NCBI GenBank assembly: GCA_028583415.1
Contig: CM053267.1
Location: forward strand, 44,194,834-44,258,833
DNA: 64,000 bases
Source of the DNA: Protea cynaroides
Lineage: Eukaryota > Streptophyta > Magnoliopsida > Proteales > Proteaceae
Reading direction: 5' to 3'
This document shows, piece by piece, positions 34,690 through 45,816 of this stretch (its first letter is position 1; each line of letters opens with the position of its first letter). The position numbers and the translations under genes are program-made. Under the pieces are notes generated by a model. It was not told the DNA's origin and did no database searches. It saw only the letters and a list, made by a program, of their open reading frames with translations.

Positions 34690-37421
34690 GTGCAATTACA
34701 AGAACTACTGGATAAGGGTTATATTAGACCCAGTATATCTCCATGGGGAGCACTGGTGTTGTTCGTAAAGAAGAAGGATGGTAGTGTTCGGTTATGTATC
34801 GACTATAGAGAGTTGAATAAGCTGACAATCAAGAATCGATATCCACTACCCAGGATCGATGACTTGTTCGATCAGTTACAAGGAGCGAAGGTATTCTCAA
34901 AGATCGATCTTTGATCAGGCTATCATCAACTGAAGATTAAAGAAGGTGACATTCCGAAGACAACTTTCAGGACAAGATACGGACATTATGAGTTCTTAGT
35001 GATGTCCTTCGGATTAACTAATGCACCGGCAACATTCATGGAACTTATGAACCAGGTTTTCCACGATATGTTGGATACGTCGGTTATAGTATTTATTGAT
35101 GACATATTGGTGTACTCCAAAGACAAGGAAACCCATGTCAAGAACCTAAATGCAGCCCTACAACGTTTAAGAAAAGAGAAGTTATACGCCAAATTTTTGA
35201 AGTGTGAGTTTTGGCTAAGTGAAGTCGCCTTTCTAGGCCATGTAGTATCCACAGAAGGAATCAAAGTAGACCCCAGTAAGATCGAGGCTATTGTGAAGTG
35301 GGAAGCACCAAAGAGTGTTTCAGAAATTAGAAGTTTTTTGGGTCTAGCTGGATATTATCGGAGATTCGTAGAAGACTATTCTCGGATTGCCATACCTCTT
35401 ACCAGTTTGACCAAGAAAGGAGACAAATTTGTATGGACGGATAAGTGTGAAAAAAGTTTTCAAACACTGATGACCAGATTGATATCCGCCCCAATTTTGA
35501 CCATTCCCGTTCCAGGACAGACATTTACCTTATACACTGATGCATCGGGATTGGGACTAGGATGTGTGCTTATGCAAGGAGAGCAAGTAATTGCGTATGC
35601 CTCGAGACAGTTGAAAGTACATGAGAAAAATTACCCCACTCATGATTTGGATTTAGCGGTAGTAGTACATGCTGTCAAGATATGGAGACACTACCTATAC
35701 GGAGAGAAATTTCAGATTAAGTCGGACCATAAAAGTCTTACTTATCTATTTAATCAGAAAGAGTTGAATATGAGACAAAGAAGATGGCTGGAACTATTGA
35801 AAGACTATGATTGTGATATCCAGTATCATCCGGAAAAAGCGAACGTGGTAGAGGATGCATTGAGCAGAAAGCAATGATAAAATCTCAAGGAGAAATTAGC
35901 ACGATCGCAAAGAATGTATACCAACGGAATGATGTTCAATCACGGTAACGAACAATATGTGATAGATACAATGGATGGACCAGCCAACCAAGGGTTTATT
36001 CATCGGTTTTCGAATATGTTCACGGCATTGAAGATTATACCGGATATAGTGGATGAAGTGAAGACAGCTATCAAAGCAGATCCTTATCTGAGAACAGTAC
36101 GCAAAGATATTGAGAAAGGTAGGACTAACCCTGAGTTCACCTTGGATGACGAGAAGGTATTGAAATACAAAGGAAGAATATGTGTACCTGAAACAGAAAA
36201 TATGGACATTAGACACCGACTGATGAGGGAAGCCCATACCACCATCTACTCGATACATCCTGGAAGTACAAAAATATATCATGATCTAAAGAAACTGTAT
36301 TGGTGGAGGGGAATGAAGGCAGATGTAGCCAAGTTCGTGTCTCAATGCTTAAATTGTCAGAAGATAAAGGCGGAACGATAAAGATCCGCAGGACCGTTAT
36401 GACCATTACCGGAACCAGCATGGAAATGAGACTGCATCACTATGGACTTCGTCACAGGACTACCATTGACTCCTCGAGTAGTTGACGCAGTTTGGGTGAT
36501 TGTAGACCGTTTGACAAAGACAGCTCGTTTCATACCTATACGACCTCAGTATACACTGGCAAGGTTAGCAAAGCTGTATGTGGATAACATTGTTCGCTTA
36601 CACGGTGTACCAGAAAGCATTGTGTCGGATAGAGATCCATGATTTACTTCCAAATTTTGGGAAGGACTGCAAAAGGCTATGGGTACAACATTGAAGTTCA
36701 GTTGATTGAGTTCGCCTATAACAACAGCTATCAGGCTACTATACAGATGTCACCTTATGAAGCACTGTATGGCAGGAAGTGTCGAACCCCCTTGTTTTGG
36801 AATGAAGTTGGAGAACGTAGTATTGTTGGACCGGAATTTGTTGAAGAGACTTGTCGAGTGGTCGACATCATCAAGGAGAGAATGAAAACAGCTCAGAACC
36901 GCCAGAAGCAATATGCAGATACTCGACGAAGAGATTTAGAGTTCGTCGTAGGTGATAAAGTATTTTTGAAAGTATCGCCTATGAGAGGATTGAAGAGATT
37001 CGGACAGAAAGGAAAATTAAGTCCAAGATATGTCGAACCATATGAAATTCTAGCTAAGCGTGGAAAAGTAGCTTATCAGTTAGCACTACCACCATCAATG
37101 TCAAGTGTGCACGACGTATTTCACATTTATCTATTGAAGAAGTATGTCAAAGACCCAACGCATGTTTTGACAGTAGATTTGCCGAAATTGACTGATGATT
37201 TGACATTTGAAGTAACACCAACAAAAATCACCAGTCGAAAGGTCCAACGTCTACGCAACAGAGATATCTATTATGTTAAGGTCACATGGAAAAGTAGAGA
37301 CATGGAAGAAATTACATGGGAAGAAGAGAATGCTATGCGAAAGCAATACCCTCACTTGTTTGATTCAGAAGGTACGTACAATTTCGAGGACGAAATTTTT
37401 ATAAGTTGGGAGGAGTTGTAA
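34690..37421 (+). pseudogene. pol remnant of D: RT, RNase H, integrase, tail
   Basis: Begins inside RT (LQELLDKGYIRPSISPWGA) and keeps FIDDILVYS (about 35095) and the RNase H TDASG (about 35540). Breaks: TGA at 34912 (KIDL*SGYHQ, CGA to TGA), a one-base loss at about 35870, stops near 36378-36432, and TGA at 36639 (CGA to TGA). About 150 bp are deleted inside the integrase core (junction near 36700, compare 29775-29925 of A). The chromodomain-like tail and the overlap of the stop with the LTR are kept. Nothing complete can be made from it. Confidence 0.85.
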
Positions 37422-39719
37422 GACCCGTGTCAATCTAACCCGGTCTTACCACCTTGAACCAGGTTTACCCATCATGGTCGAGTCAAGTGGACCAAGGGCG
37501 TGATGGAGATCGAGATCCCAGGTATAAAATCGACCCAAAAACACTTAATTTTAGGGAAGGGTCGCATACCCAGCCAAGTAGGGTCGGACCTCCCCAAAAA
37601 CAGAATGTCGACCCTCGGATTTGAAGGGAGGGTCGGACAGCTTAAGACCCTAGGGTCGACGGGATCATCGACCCTCGGTTTCTGCCGAATATAGAAATTA
37701 GGAAATTTCTATATTTTTCGATTGGATTCTTTCCTAATCTCAAAGGGACTTAATTTAGGATGTTCCTCCTCTATTTAAAGGACGTCCCTAAGCCACTTTC
37801 ACTCCTTTCACAACCCTAATTGAATTGAGAGAAAGAGAGAAGAAGGAAAAGAGGAAGAAAGGAGACAAGGAGGAAGACTTAGCAAAAAGGAGAGGCAATT
37901 CCAGAGAAAAGTAATCTTCTCAGGTATGGGATACTAATCCCATGAGTTTCTACAGACCTTGGGTTAGTTATGGTTGAGTGTAGGATTTCGGAGAAACCCA
38001 AACCATCCATCCATGGTTAGGTTTTCATGGAAAACCATAGGATGATGCACGAAAACTGTTTAGATGGATTATACATGGTTCTAGACCATGGAATGACTGT
38101 TGAATGAATGTAGGAAGTAAGCCATAGGACCCCAAACACGAAGAATGGATTTAAAAGTGGAAATTGGACCAGAGTGCACCAAGAGTCGCACCGAGGGTCG
38201 ATAGACCATCCGACCCTAGGTGTTTCTGACCATCGACCCTCATCATTCGGGAAGTTCGGGGAATGGAGGGAGGGTCGATAGACCCATCGACCCTAGCATC
38301 GACCCTAGCATTGACCCTCAGTTGACAGAATGGTTTTAAATTCCGAATTAATTCTAATTAAATTCTATCGACTTTGTTAGGTTTGCTAGAAATATAATAA
38401 CGTTATAACGGTGATTCTAAAGCTTGAAAAATATCTTTTAGCAAGCTAAGGTGAGGAACCTTAACGCCAAACTAAATTGGTTAATAATAAACTGTTTTCT
38501 ATTTCTTGAGTCCTATGCCATGTTTGATTCTATGCGAATATGTTGTAATGTGCATACAGCATGCCATCCAATGTTTCTATTACTTGTTCATGCATATTTA
38601 CTTTATTGTTTATAATATGATGATGAGGATGATGATAGGAATAGGCATGTGCTTGTATGTGTGTGGTTGATGTGCTTGATGCGAGCGAGTATCAGGGGAG
38701 GTGTGATGAGAACGTCAATAAACGTTAACCTTTGGCGGGTCTCAACACTTTAGCTCTATCTCTAACTCAAGTCTTGTGCATTGACATCGTCGTATCACCA
38801 TTACCTTAGCAGAACTATTATGTCGTAGAGTATCAGGGGAGGTGGTCTCGGTCCTTGTAGTCTCTGACTCTACCGGGGGGCCTTAGCTCTATCTCTATGG
38901 ATGTTCCGAGGGGATCTTTGGGGTGAGGCCTTGGATACACTATTTGGCATTAGGATTGGTTAGTAGCGAGCCCAGTTTGCAAGCCCTCGCTAACAGGGGC
39001 TTACGTGTTGGTATAGCATTATATAGCAATAAACGTTAACCTTTGTTGTATAATGTTATGGTAGGGTGGATGGGGACGACGATAAACGTTAACCTTCGGG
39101 CGGGCTTCCACACCCTGTGTATAGAGGCGGTGTCAATAAACGTTAACCTTTGACCACCCAACCTTTCTATTGCACATTGCAAACTATAAACCAGACCAAA
39201 GACATAAATTGACTTTTTGCATGCATACGTATTGTTGCATTGTTTTGGCTACTCACTGAGCCGTGTTGTGTGCTCACCCCTTGACGTCGAATATTTTTAG
39301 TTGATGATGCAGGTTATACAGTCGAAGATTATATGAACGCGTCTACATACGGGAATGTAGCAGCCATGGACGCTGGAGCTGAAGATGATACACACGACTC
39401 CCTTGCGAGTGCAACTCGTGTGTATTCGATTAGATATTTTATAGATTTCTTTATTGGATTTAGAAGACATGTATTTGGTACTTAAATATTTATGTCTCAG
39501 TTAAACACAGAATAATTTGCTATTATTTATGGATATCATTTTAGTTATCAGTTCATTTATTTATGAGATTTCCGCTATTGTGTATTACTCTGATTATGAT
39601 TGTGGGTGTGTGTAAAGTTTGGATAATGCGGAGATGGTCTATCAGAGATCCTGGTTGAGCCGTTGGTTATTTAGCGGTTCATCACACCATTCTGAACAGT
39701 GCAGAATTGGGGTGTGACA
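37417..39719 (+). repeat. 3' LTR of D
   Basis: 2303 bp, preceded by the purine tract TTGGGAGGAGT. It has four CAATAAACGTTAACCTTTG-type units (about 38712, 39027, 39083 and 39133), the first at a place where A has none. The 44-codon frame region is 39300-39433, one base short. Confidence 0.88.
39300..39433 (+). pseudogene. 44-codon LTR frame, D 3' LTR copy (one-base deletion)
   Basis: Matches 33998-34133 but lacks that copy's extra A and has lost one base in GACTCC(T)CTTGCGAG. The two D copies are thus broken at different places, so their common ancestor had the intact 135-nt frame. Confidence 0.5.
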
Positions 39720-39839
39720 TTGCAAACTTATATACGAGACCAAAGATATCAATTGAATGCATGCATATGTTTGTTGCATTGTTTTGTTTGCTCACTGAGC
39801 CATGATGTGTGCTCACCCTCTTGACATCGAATATTTTTA

Positions 39840-39974
39840 GTTGATGATGCAGGTACTACGGTCGAAGATTATATGAGTGCTCCGGTGTACGCGCGTGTTG
39901 CTGCAATGGAAGCCGAAGACTTAGTGGATATGCATGACTCTTCATGCAAGTGCAACTCATGCGTATTCGATTAG
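39840..39974 (+). CDS. 44-codon LTR frame, A 3' LTR copy
   Basis: Open, 44 codons, preceded by TTTTTAG. Only a few changes from the 5' LTR copy: THD to MHD, CEC to CKC, and one silent change. Confidence 0.5.
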   Translation, partial: VDDAGTTVEDYMSAPVYARVAAMEAEDLVDMHDSSCKCNSCVFD

Positions 39975-40344
39975 ATTTTTGTTTGAATTATTAAAGGAAT
40001 GTAATTGATACTTTATTTATTTATGTCTCAAGGTGATACAATAATAACTTGATATTTTATTATGGTTATCACAGTTAGATTCTCGGTTCATTTACTATAA
40101 GACTTCCGCTATTGTGTATTTATTCTGATTATGGTTGTGGATGTGTGTGGTTTTATTTTTAATGGACACAGCCTATTAGAGATCCTGGTTGAACCGTTGG
40201 TTAATTAGCGGTTCATCACACCGTTCTGAATGGTGTAGAATTGGGGTGTGACAAAAGGAACCTTAGAGATTCAAAAACTTGAAGAGAAAGGAACCTCACA
40301 GATCTAAAGAATGGCTTACTAGAGAAGAGAACCCAAGTCGAGAA

Positions 40345-40345
<1 letters not shown>

Positions 40346-40390
<45 letters not shown>
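40346..40390. repeat. AG microsatellite
   Basis: About 20 AG units in the right arm of element E. Confidence 0.9.
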
Positions 40391-40391
<1 letters not shown>

Positions 40392-40660
40392 GCAATACAT
40401 AGGTGGAAGAGAGAGAGGAAGCAATGCACAAGTGGAAGAGAGGGGTTAGGGTAAAGGGTATAATGTTCTTTTCAATAGGTTAAAAGGGTATTATCGTCTT
40501 TGAAATATTTCAATCCACCTGACGTCAGCATCTAATGGGAATCAACTGACGGAGTGGACTTCTTTGATTACCACAGTCAAAGTTTCGGAGTGTAGATGAT
40601 GTTTTTGCATTTTTGTGAGTGTAGATGATGTTAATAATCTTTGATGGGGTCTAGATGAAA

Positions 40661-42820
40661 TTTAAAAAAAAAAAAAAAATCCATATAAATGGGTCCCAAT
40701 CAAGATAAGCCATCTGGTCTCCAAGTCAGCACAAATCTGAACCACTTGGGAAATCATTCCAAACAGCCTTGCCATGGTAGACCTCTATCTTGTACTATCA
40801 TCCAACCGCACCAATCATCTGTATGCCGATGCATCCTAGTCATCCGATTGATGGACAACAAGAGAGGATCTTTTTCCTAGGATGGTTGACGAGCACTGAT
40901 GATGAGAGGAAGAGGGAAAAAGATCCTCTATAGTCATTCAGTCTGTCAATCGTCCATTGGACGGGCTGGGATGCATGGGCATGTATGTCAAGTATCTTAA
41001 ACTTGTTTGATGGATGACTAATGTGACTACATGATAGGAGATGATCTGATCCGAGAAAGAGGACCTTCGCGACTCTAAATCAATATGCTTGAAAGAAAGC
41101 ATTGGTCAGATTTGGATACTCCCCAAATCAGTTTGTCCTCCATTGGAAAAAAAAAAACTTGGATTGATCTTCAAGATTGTAGCCTTCAAGATTTGGAGTT
41201 GATGAAGCTCAATTTTTTTTCAGCCACATTTCATAGTCTTGTATCGTTTTCAGTACAGGGAGCGTGTTGGAATTTAACTTCTTCAAATTCAAATTAGTAA
41301 ATGATATTAGACATCGCATAATTTAAATGCTAATGAAGCTGCAACAAGGTAAATATTTGAGCCACCAAGGAAAATAGCTAGTAACCAAGTGACCTATTAG
41401 TCTAAATTTATTTGTAGAGATTCCTTCTCTGTCCTCTTACATTATCGTATTCTCACTCTCCTCCTGACCTTGTGGGTTTGATCGACAATATTATCGCATA
41501 CCCGTGGTGTGTCATGGGAAATTGTCCCCGCACCAGCATTGTGGGCCTATCCTCTTACTTTTTGGGTACCCAATAGCACTTTCAACATTTCCTCTGATTC
41601 ACAGGGATTTCTTCTCCCACGTTGAAGAAAAACTCTCTTTACAAAGGTGGCATCCTCTTGTTTGATATCTTCAGCTTGCATTCTACGAAAATTTTAAAGG
41701 GTTTGATTCCAAGTCCATGAGAAGCCAATGTTTGATATCTTCAGCTTGCATCCCTAATAAATTTTAAAGGGTGTGATGGCAACCCCCGTTCTAGACGTTC
41801 CCCTCTTTTATGTCAATCTTTGTGATTAGAAGAATTGGGGTTATGAATTAAAAATTCATTTTGATTTTGTTAGAGACATTGGTACATATTTTTGAATGAG
41901 ATACTGGAGTTGGTTCTCTTTGCTTGGGAAGATTTCATAAACGTCTCAGGGTCTAATCTGATGATCAAGTTCGGTAGTTCAGAGAAGTCTAATCTGATGC
42001 TCAAGTTCAATAGTGCAGAGAAGAGCAACTGTGGAAGAAGAAGAATAAGAAAATGAGATCAATATGGGATCACAAAAAATTGTGTTTATCAAACGTTATT
42101 CTAACCTCAAAAATCATAGGATCACCAAAAGTTGCTCCCAACCTAGATTAAGGGATTGGAAGCATGATGGTGATCAAACGGGCCCTAATTTTGTGGATCG
42201 GGGTACTCTTAATTAGGTCACACAATTCTAACACTTTCATTCCTAATTTCAGAGATCAATAATAAATGAATTAATAGTTCGGGTAGTAGATGTAGAAGCT
42301 CTCATGATGCTAAAGTAACCAATGTAATGGTCACAGGTAACCAATGTAATGGTCACAGGCTTTAGTTCCAGGCATTGGCTATGATATTGGATGCTGTCGA
42401 AACCATTACAATACCAATTTGAATCGGGTATGCTTTCAATGATGTGCTGACACGTGACCGATACTGATTAAAACATAATTAAATACAAAGAAGAATCGAA
42501 AATCAATCGGGATCAGCCATGGCCGAAATCCATACGAATCCATCAAATACTAATTACTAAAACCATGATGATACTGGCTACCCAATTTCTTAATTAATCA
42601 CTGCGGGGAAAAAATGATTGACTTATGAGTCGAGAAGCGAAGTCCCTCAAGAGACCTATAATGCATCTCTTTCTTAATTTCCTTGACGAAATCACATTCA
42701 AACAGTCAAACCCATCTAGTCCTCAAGGAAGTTTGCTAGAGGTGCTCTGGTCCTCTCTCGGAAGAATAGGCTTTCCCTTAATACAAAATAAAACTTAATT
42801 CTTGGTCAAAATGAAAACTT
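40661..42820. other. Intergenic, between nest E and the 3' end of CYP724B
   Basis: No gene found. About 40825-40985 is an imperfect fold-back: GATGCATCCTAG ... GAGGATCTTTTTCC faces GGAAAAAGATCCTC ... GGGATGCATG, which suggests a small hairpin MITE. A 22-bp direct repeat lies at 42315-42336 and 42337-42358. The 3' UTR of CYP724B should lie just left of 42821. Confidence 0.5.
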
Positions 42821-45653
42821 CTACAAAATTGGATCCACCCTCAATGGTAAACCGCTTTGAAATTCAACATAAGGATAGGCCAAAGGGTGTTGATCAACAC
42901 CTACTGTTCTCCATCTACCCCAAAAAAAAAAAAAATTGTAGTTCTGTCATTAAAAATTCCATCTCAAGGGGAACATAAATAGATTAATGGATTGTTACCT
43001 GAAATTGAGTACAAGGTGGTGAAGGAAGAATGCAGTCTCCACTTTGGCAAGCTCAGAACCAGGGCAAAATCTTGGTCCTCCACCAAAGGGAGTGAATTTC
43101 TTGCTTGTTTGGCTTTGTTTCTGAAATTTAGTAAAGATAGTTATTTGTCTTGAAGATTAGAAAGCGCGATGATCTCTTTTGTACTTAGAGGTATGTCAAT
43201 GTGAGTCTTCCATGGTGAGTTAAGGCCCTCTCATGGTGAGTGAATCTCATATTCAGGTTAAGTGAGTCCCCAAGAGACCTAGAGTTAATTGGTCCCCTAG
43301 ATTCTTTCTATCATGTAATTGTTTCTTTTTTTTTTTTTTTTGGTAGATTATAAATTTTTGGGTAGATAATTGTTCCTTTATTTTACAATAGAATAATTCC
43401 ATATTTTTCTTCCTTATTTTACATTTGGTTTTGACTGGCATTAAAACTTCTAAGGTTTTATTTGTTTCAATGTAAGAAGGTAAAAAATGAAAATTTTCTT
43501 GTAAAATAATATTTTGCACTGTTTGTTTTGTTGTAAAATGCAAAAAGAAAAAAAAAATGTGTTAAACATGCAAAAAGATTTAAAAGATTTTTATGTAAAA
43601 TATCATTTTGCATAAAACATTTATTGAATTAGAATCAGGAAACAAAAAACATGGCAAATGACCCTATGGTTGAACAGGTGGAGAACAAAAATAATTTGAA
43701 AAAAAAGGTAAACACGGATGGAAATTAAGAAAATCTCATGGGATCCAAAAGTGCATAAATAAATAAATTTTCATCAGGTAAAGGTTAATACCTCCCATCT
43801 CCAGGGATGGAACTCAAGGGTACTTCCATGAAGAGAAGGATCTAGATGCACTGCACTGAAAACTGGTAGGATCTTCCAACCAGATGGAATTAAATAATCT
43901 GAAAATATTAAAAAATAGATAATCTTAAAAAATTAATTATATATATAATAAAGTACATAAAAGAGAAGCTCATGCATGCATGATTATGCGCAGACGTGCA
44001 TGCATTGCAATAATATAAGATCACTCAAAAGGTGGACAGAAAAATAACCTTTGAATCTGACATCCTTGAGTGCCTTTCGGTGCACAAATTTGACAATATT
44101 CCCACATCTGAGAGCTTCGCTAATGACCTATGAGAAAGAGAGAGAGAGAGAGAGAGAGAGATTAAAAGATGTATGGTTTCAAATATTTCTATATATAAGA
44201 AAAGTAATTAAAGCCCGCTTACATTTTGAGTAAATTCCATTTTCTTATAATCTTCCCAATTCAAATATTCATCTCTCTGTTTGAAGCTTCTGATGCTTCG
44301 ATGTTCCAACTGAAGAAATAATTATATTATTAATTTCATGACTTCCACCATCTGATACAGACTTAATTAAAAAATGTAAATGAAAAGAGGAGAAAAGGCA
44401 GTTAATTACCTTCAACTGCTGTAGAGCAGCTGGTGATTGACCCAGAAACTGGACTGCCAGGGCCATCAACAGAGAAGTAGTTTCGTAGCCACCCAGTAAA
44501 GAATCCAGAACAAAACTCACTTTCTCATCCTCAGACAAGTTGTTAACTGATAATAATATCTCAAGGAAATCACTCTTTCTCTTAGAATATCCACGATTTC
44601 TTTTTCTTTCCTCAAAAATTGCCTTGATGGTGGAAGATATTCTGGTTCTAGCCTATATAGAGAGACCAAAAGCTGACCATGATCAGTGTTCTCTCACAGA
44701 ACCCAAAAGAAAATTTCTTTAAAAATGTGAGTACCTGAACGGCTCGTGCATATGGGGTACCAGGAATATAGAGTGGAAAGGAGATGAGTCCTCTCATGAA
44801 AGTGAGGAAATCTTCAAGTATTTTTGTAGTTTGTGGCTCATCTGGTGTTAATCCAAGGACTTGCTTTATTATCACATTGAATGTGAACTGCCAAACATAG
44901 ACAATAAGAATGAATGAGAGAAGTGCTTCTGTTAGGTACTTGATCAATACATCAAAAGCTCTAGAACTGATGAAACACTAAGCTGGATCAACCTAGTAAG
45001 GTTAATTATTTTAGGTACCTTTCTTGCCTCATCACAGAATATGACTTGTTGTTTCCCTCTCCATGAATGCAAGATCTGGATGGCAGTTCCCTCTATGTCA
45101 TTAAGATAGTCAGGCTTCGATTTTGTTGTGCTGACAAGCGACAGAGCCACACTCCTTAGCCTCTTGTGGGTGTCACCCACCACCACAAGCATGGAAGATT
45201 TGCCAAGAACTCCATGGATGGGCTTGGGGTAACTGCATTGGAACAGTCTGTCTTCATTCTGAAGGATGAAGTAGTTGAGCTCCTGATCACACGAGACAAT
45301 TGTAGGAGAGCAGAACAGATGGGATTTGAACACCTTCCCATACCTGCAATTTAATCCAAATACGATTGACACAGTTTTTTGGCTATGGAAAGTTAAATGG
45401 AATATTTTTTTCATTACCTAGAACAGTGATCTTGAAGGAAAGTGCCAAGAGAATTTGAAGAGTGGGGCCTCAAGAAACTGAGGGTTTCACCAAGTAAAGG
45501 CCAGCCGAAGGTTCCCTTTGGAGTGACACCAAACTTGAGCAACAAGGGCAAGAAATGGTTCAATATGACAAGAAGAACAAACCCAACCAAACCAACCAAA
45601 ACCATATAATAAAGATCTCCAACCATTGTTAATATAACGTATAATTCTACCAT
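42821..45653 (-). CDS. CYP724B1: Cytochrome P450 CYP724B/DWARF11-type, brassinosteroid biosynthesis
   Basis: Nine exons (minus): 45653-45418, 45343-45019, 44887-44735, 44652-44410, 44309-44223, 44127-44049, 43898-43792, 43120-42999, 42914-42821. All introns are GT-AG and phases fit; 481 aa, the size of rice D11. CYP724B enzymes hydroxylate C-22 of brassinosteroid precursors in the ER membrane. Features: an N-terminal membrane helix (about 8-38), the hinge PKGTFGWPLLGET, an I-helix GGYETT (292-297, family variant of AGxDTT), ExxR in SEALR (352-355), FHPWRW, and the heme loop FGGGPRFCPG with Cys429. LFCSPTIVSCDQELN, LFQCSYPKPIHG and SFPLYIPGTPYARAVQ match the CYP724/CYP90 group. All catalytic motifs are intact. 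Assignment to CYP724 is strong; the B subfamily is likely. Confidence 0.92.
44137..44161. repeat. AG microsatellite in CYP724B intron 5
   Basis: About 11 AG units (CT on the coding strand) immediately upstream of the acceptor of exon 6, where they extend its polypyrimidine tract. Confidence 0.8.
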
Positions 45654-45805
45654 CTTGGTTCTGTTTTGAGCTTTAGAATCTAATATAAAGATTGAAAGTC
45701 TGAAGATCTCTGCAATTCATTAGCAAAAAAAATAAAAAATAAAAAGACTCCCTGAATCTGTGAAGAGGAGCACAAGCTAGCTTGGGGTTTTATCTACCTT
45801 ATTCT

Positions 45806-45816
45806 TCTATTTATGA
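45806..45816 (-). promoter_or_regulatory. Probable TATA box of CYP724B
   Basis: TCATAAATAGA on the minus strand, about 155 bp upstream of the start codon in an otherwise non-coding flank. It is the only good TATA-like site close to the gene. Confidence 0.35.

Larger units (their letters stand above)
32354..39719 (+). mobile_element. Gag-less gypsy element D inserted in the 3' LTR of A
   Basis: TGTAAGATCCG ... GGGGTGTGACA, flanked by ttgca at 32349-32353 and 39720-39724. LTRs are 32354-34419 and 37417-39719. The 5' copy lacks about 240 bp present in the 3' copy (junction near 33534) but is otherwise nearly identical. The primer site TGGTATCAGAGC lies at 34423-34434. The interior (34420-37416) is only 3 kb: gag and protease are gone, and the leader runs straight into RT at about 34685. 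The LTRs of D differ from those of A, so D is a sister family, not a copy of A. Confidence 0.92.
16195..40253 (+). mobile_element. Ty3/gypsy chromovirus-type retrotransposon A (hosts B, C and D)
   Basis: The outer ends are TGTAAGACCCG and GGGGTGTGACA, with target duplication aaagg at 16190-16194 and 40254-40258. The 5' LTR is 16195-17897 plus 24589-25135; the 3' LTR is 30628-32353 plus 39725-40253. Both total about 2.25 kb once insertions are removed. The primer site TGGTATCAGAGC (25139-25150, initiator-Met tRNA type) follows three bases after the 5' LTR. A purine tract TAGGGGGGAGT precedes the 3' LTR. Domain order is gag, protease, RT, RNase H, integrase and a chromodomain-like tail, which with the C-terminal motif suggests the Tekay/Del group (inference). 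Each open frame is broken by stops, so it is dead. Confidence 0.92.
30628..40253 (+). repeat. 3' LTR of A, interrupted by D
   Basis: LTR sequence occupies 30628-32353 and 39725-40253. It has TATAAATA at 30992-30999, GTCGACC clusters around 30850-30895 and 31385-31510, a longer (GAT)n than the 5' copy (about 31812), three CAATAAA-type units (about 32200-32320) and the 44-codon frame (39840-39974). It matches the 5' LTR closely. Confidence 0.88.
14883..40660. mobile_element. TIR DNA transposon E (MULE-like, non-autonomous), split by a gypsy nest
   Basis: The left end (14883-about 14950) and the right end (40660-about 40594, read in reverse) are inverted copies. Both start TTTCATCTAGACCCCATCAA and continue through ATCATCTACAC and GCAAAAACATCA, with weaker similarity further in (GTCCACT...GTCAG; ATTTTACCCTT/ATACCCTT). 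Without the inserted element A, E is about 1.7 kb (14883-16194 plus 40259-40660). No transposase was recognised. The interior holds A-rich tracts and repeated AGATCTGAAGAG-like words. Both flanks are A-runs, so the target duplication cannot be read. Long TIRs suggest a Mutator-like element; the class is an inference. Confidence 0.6.
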
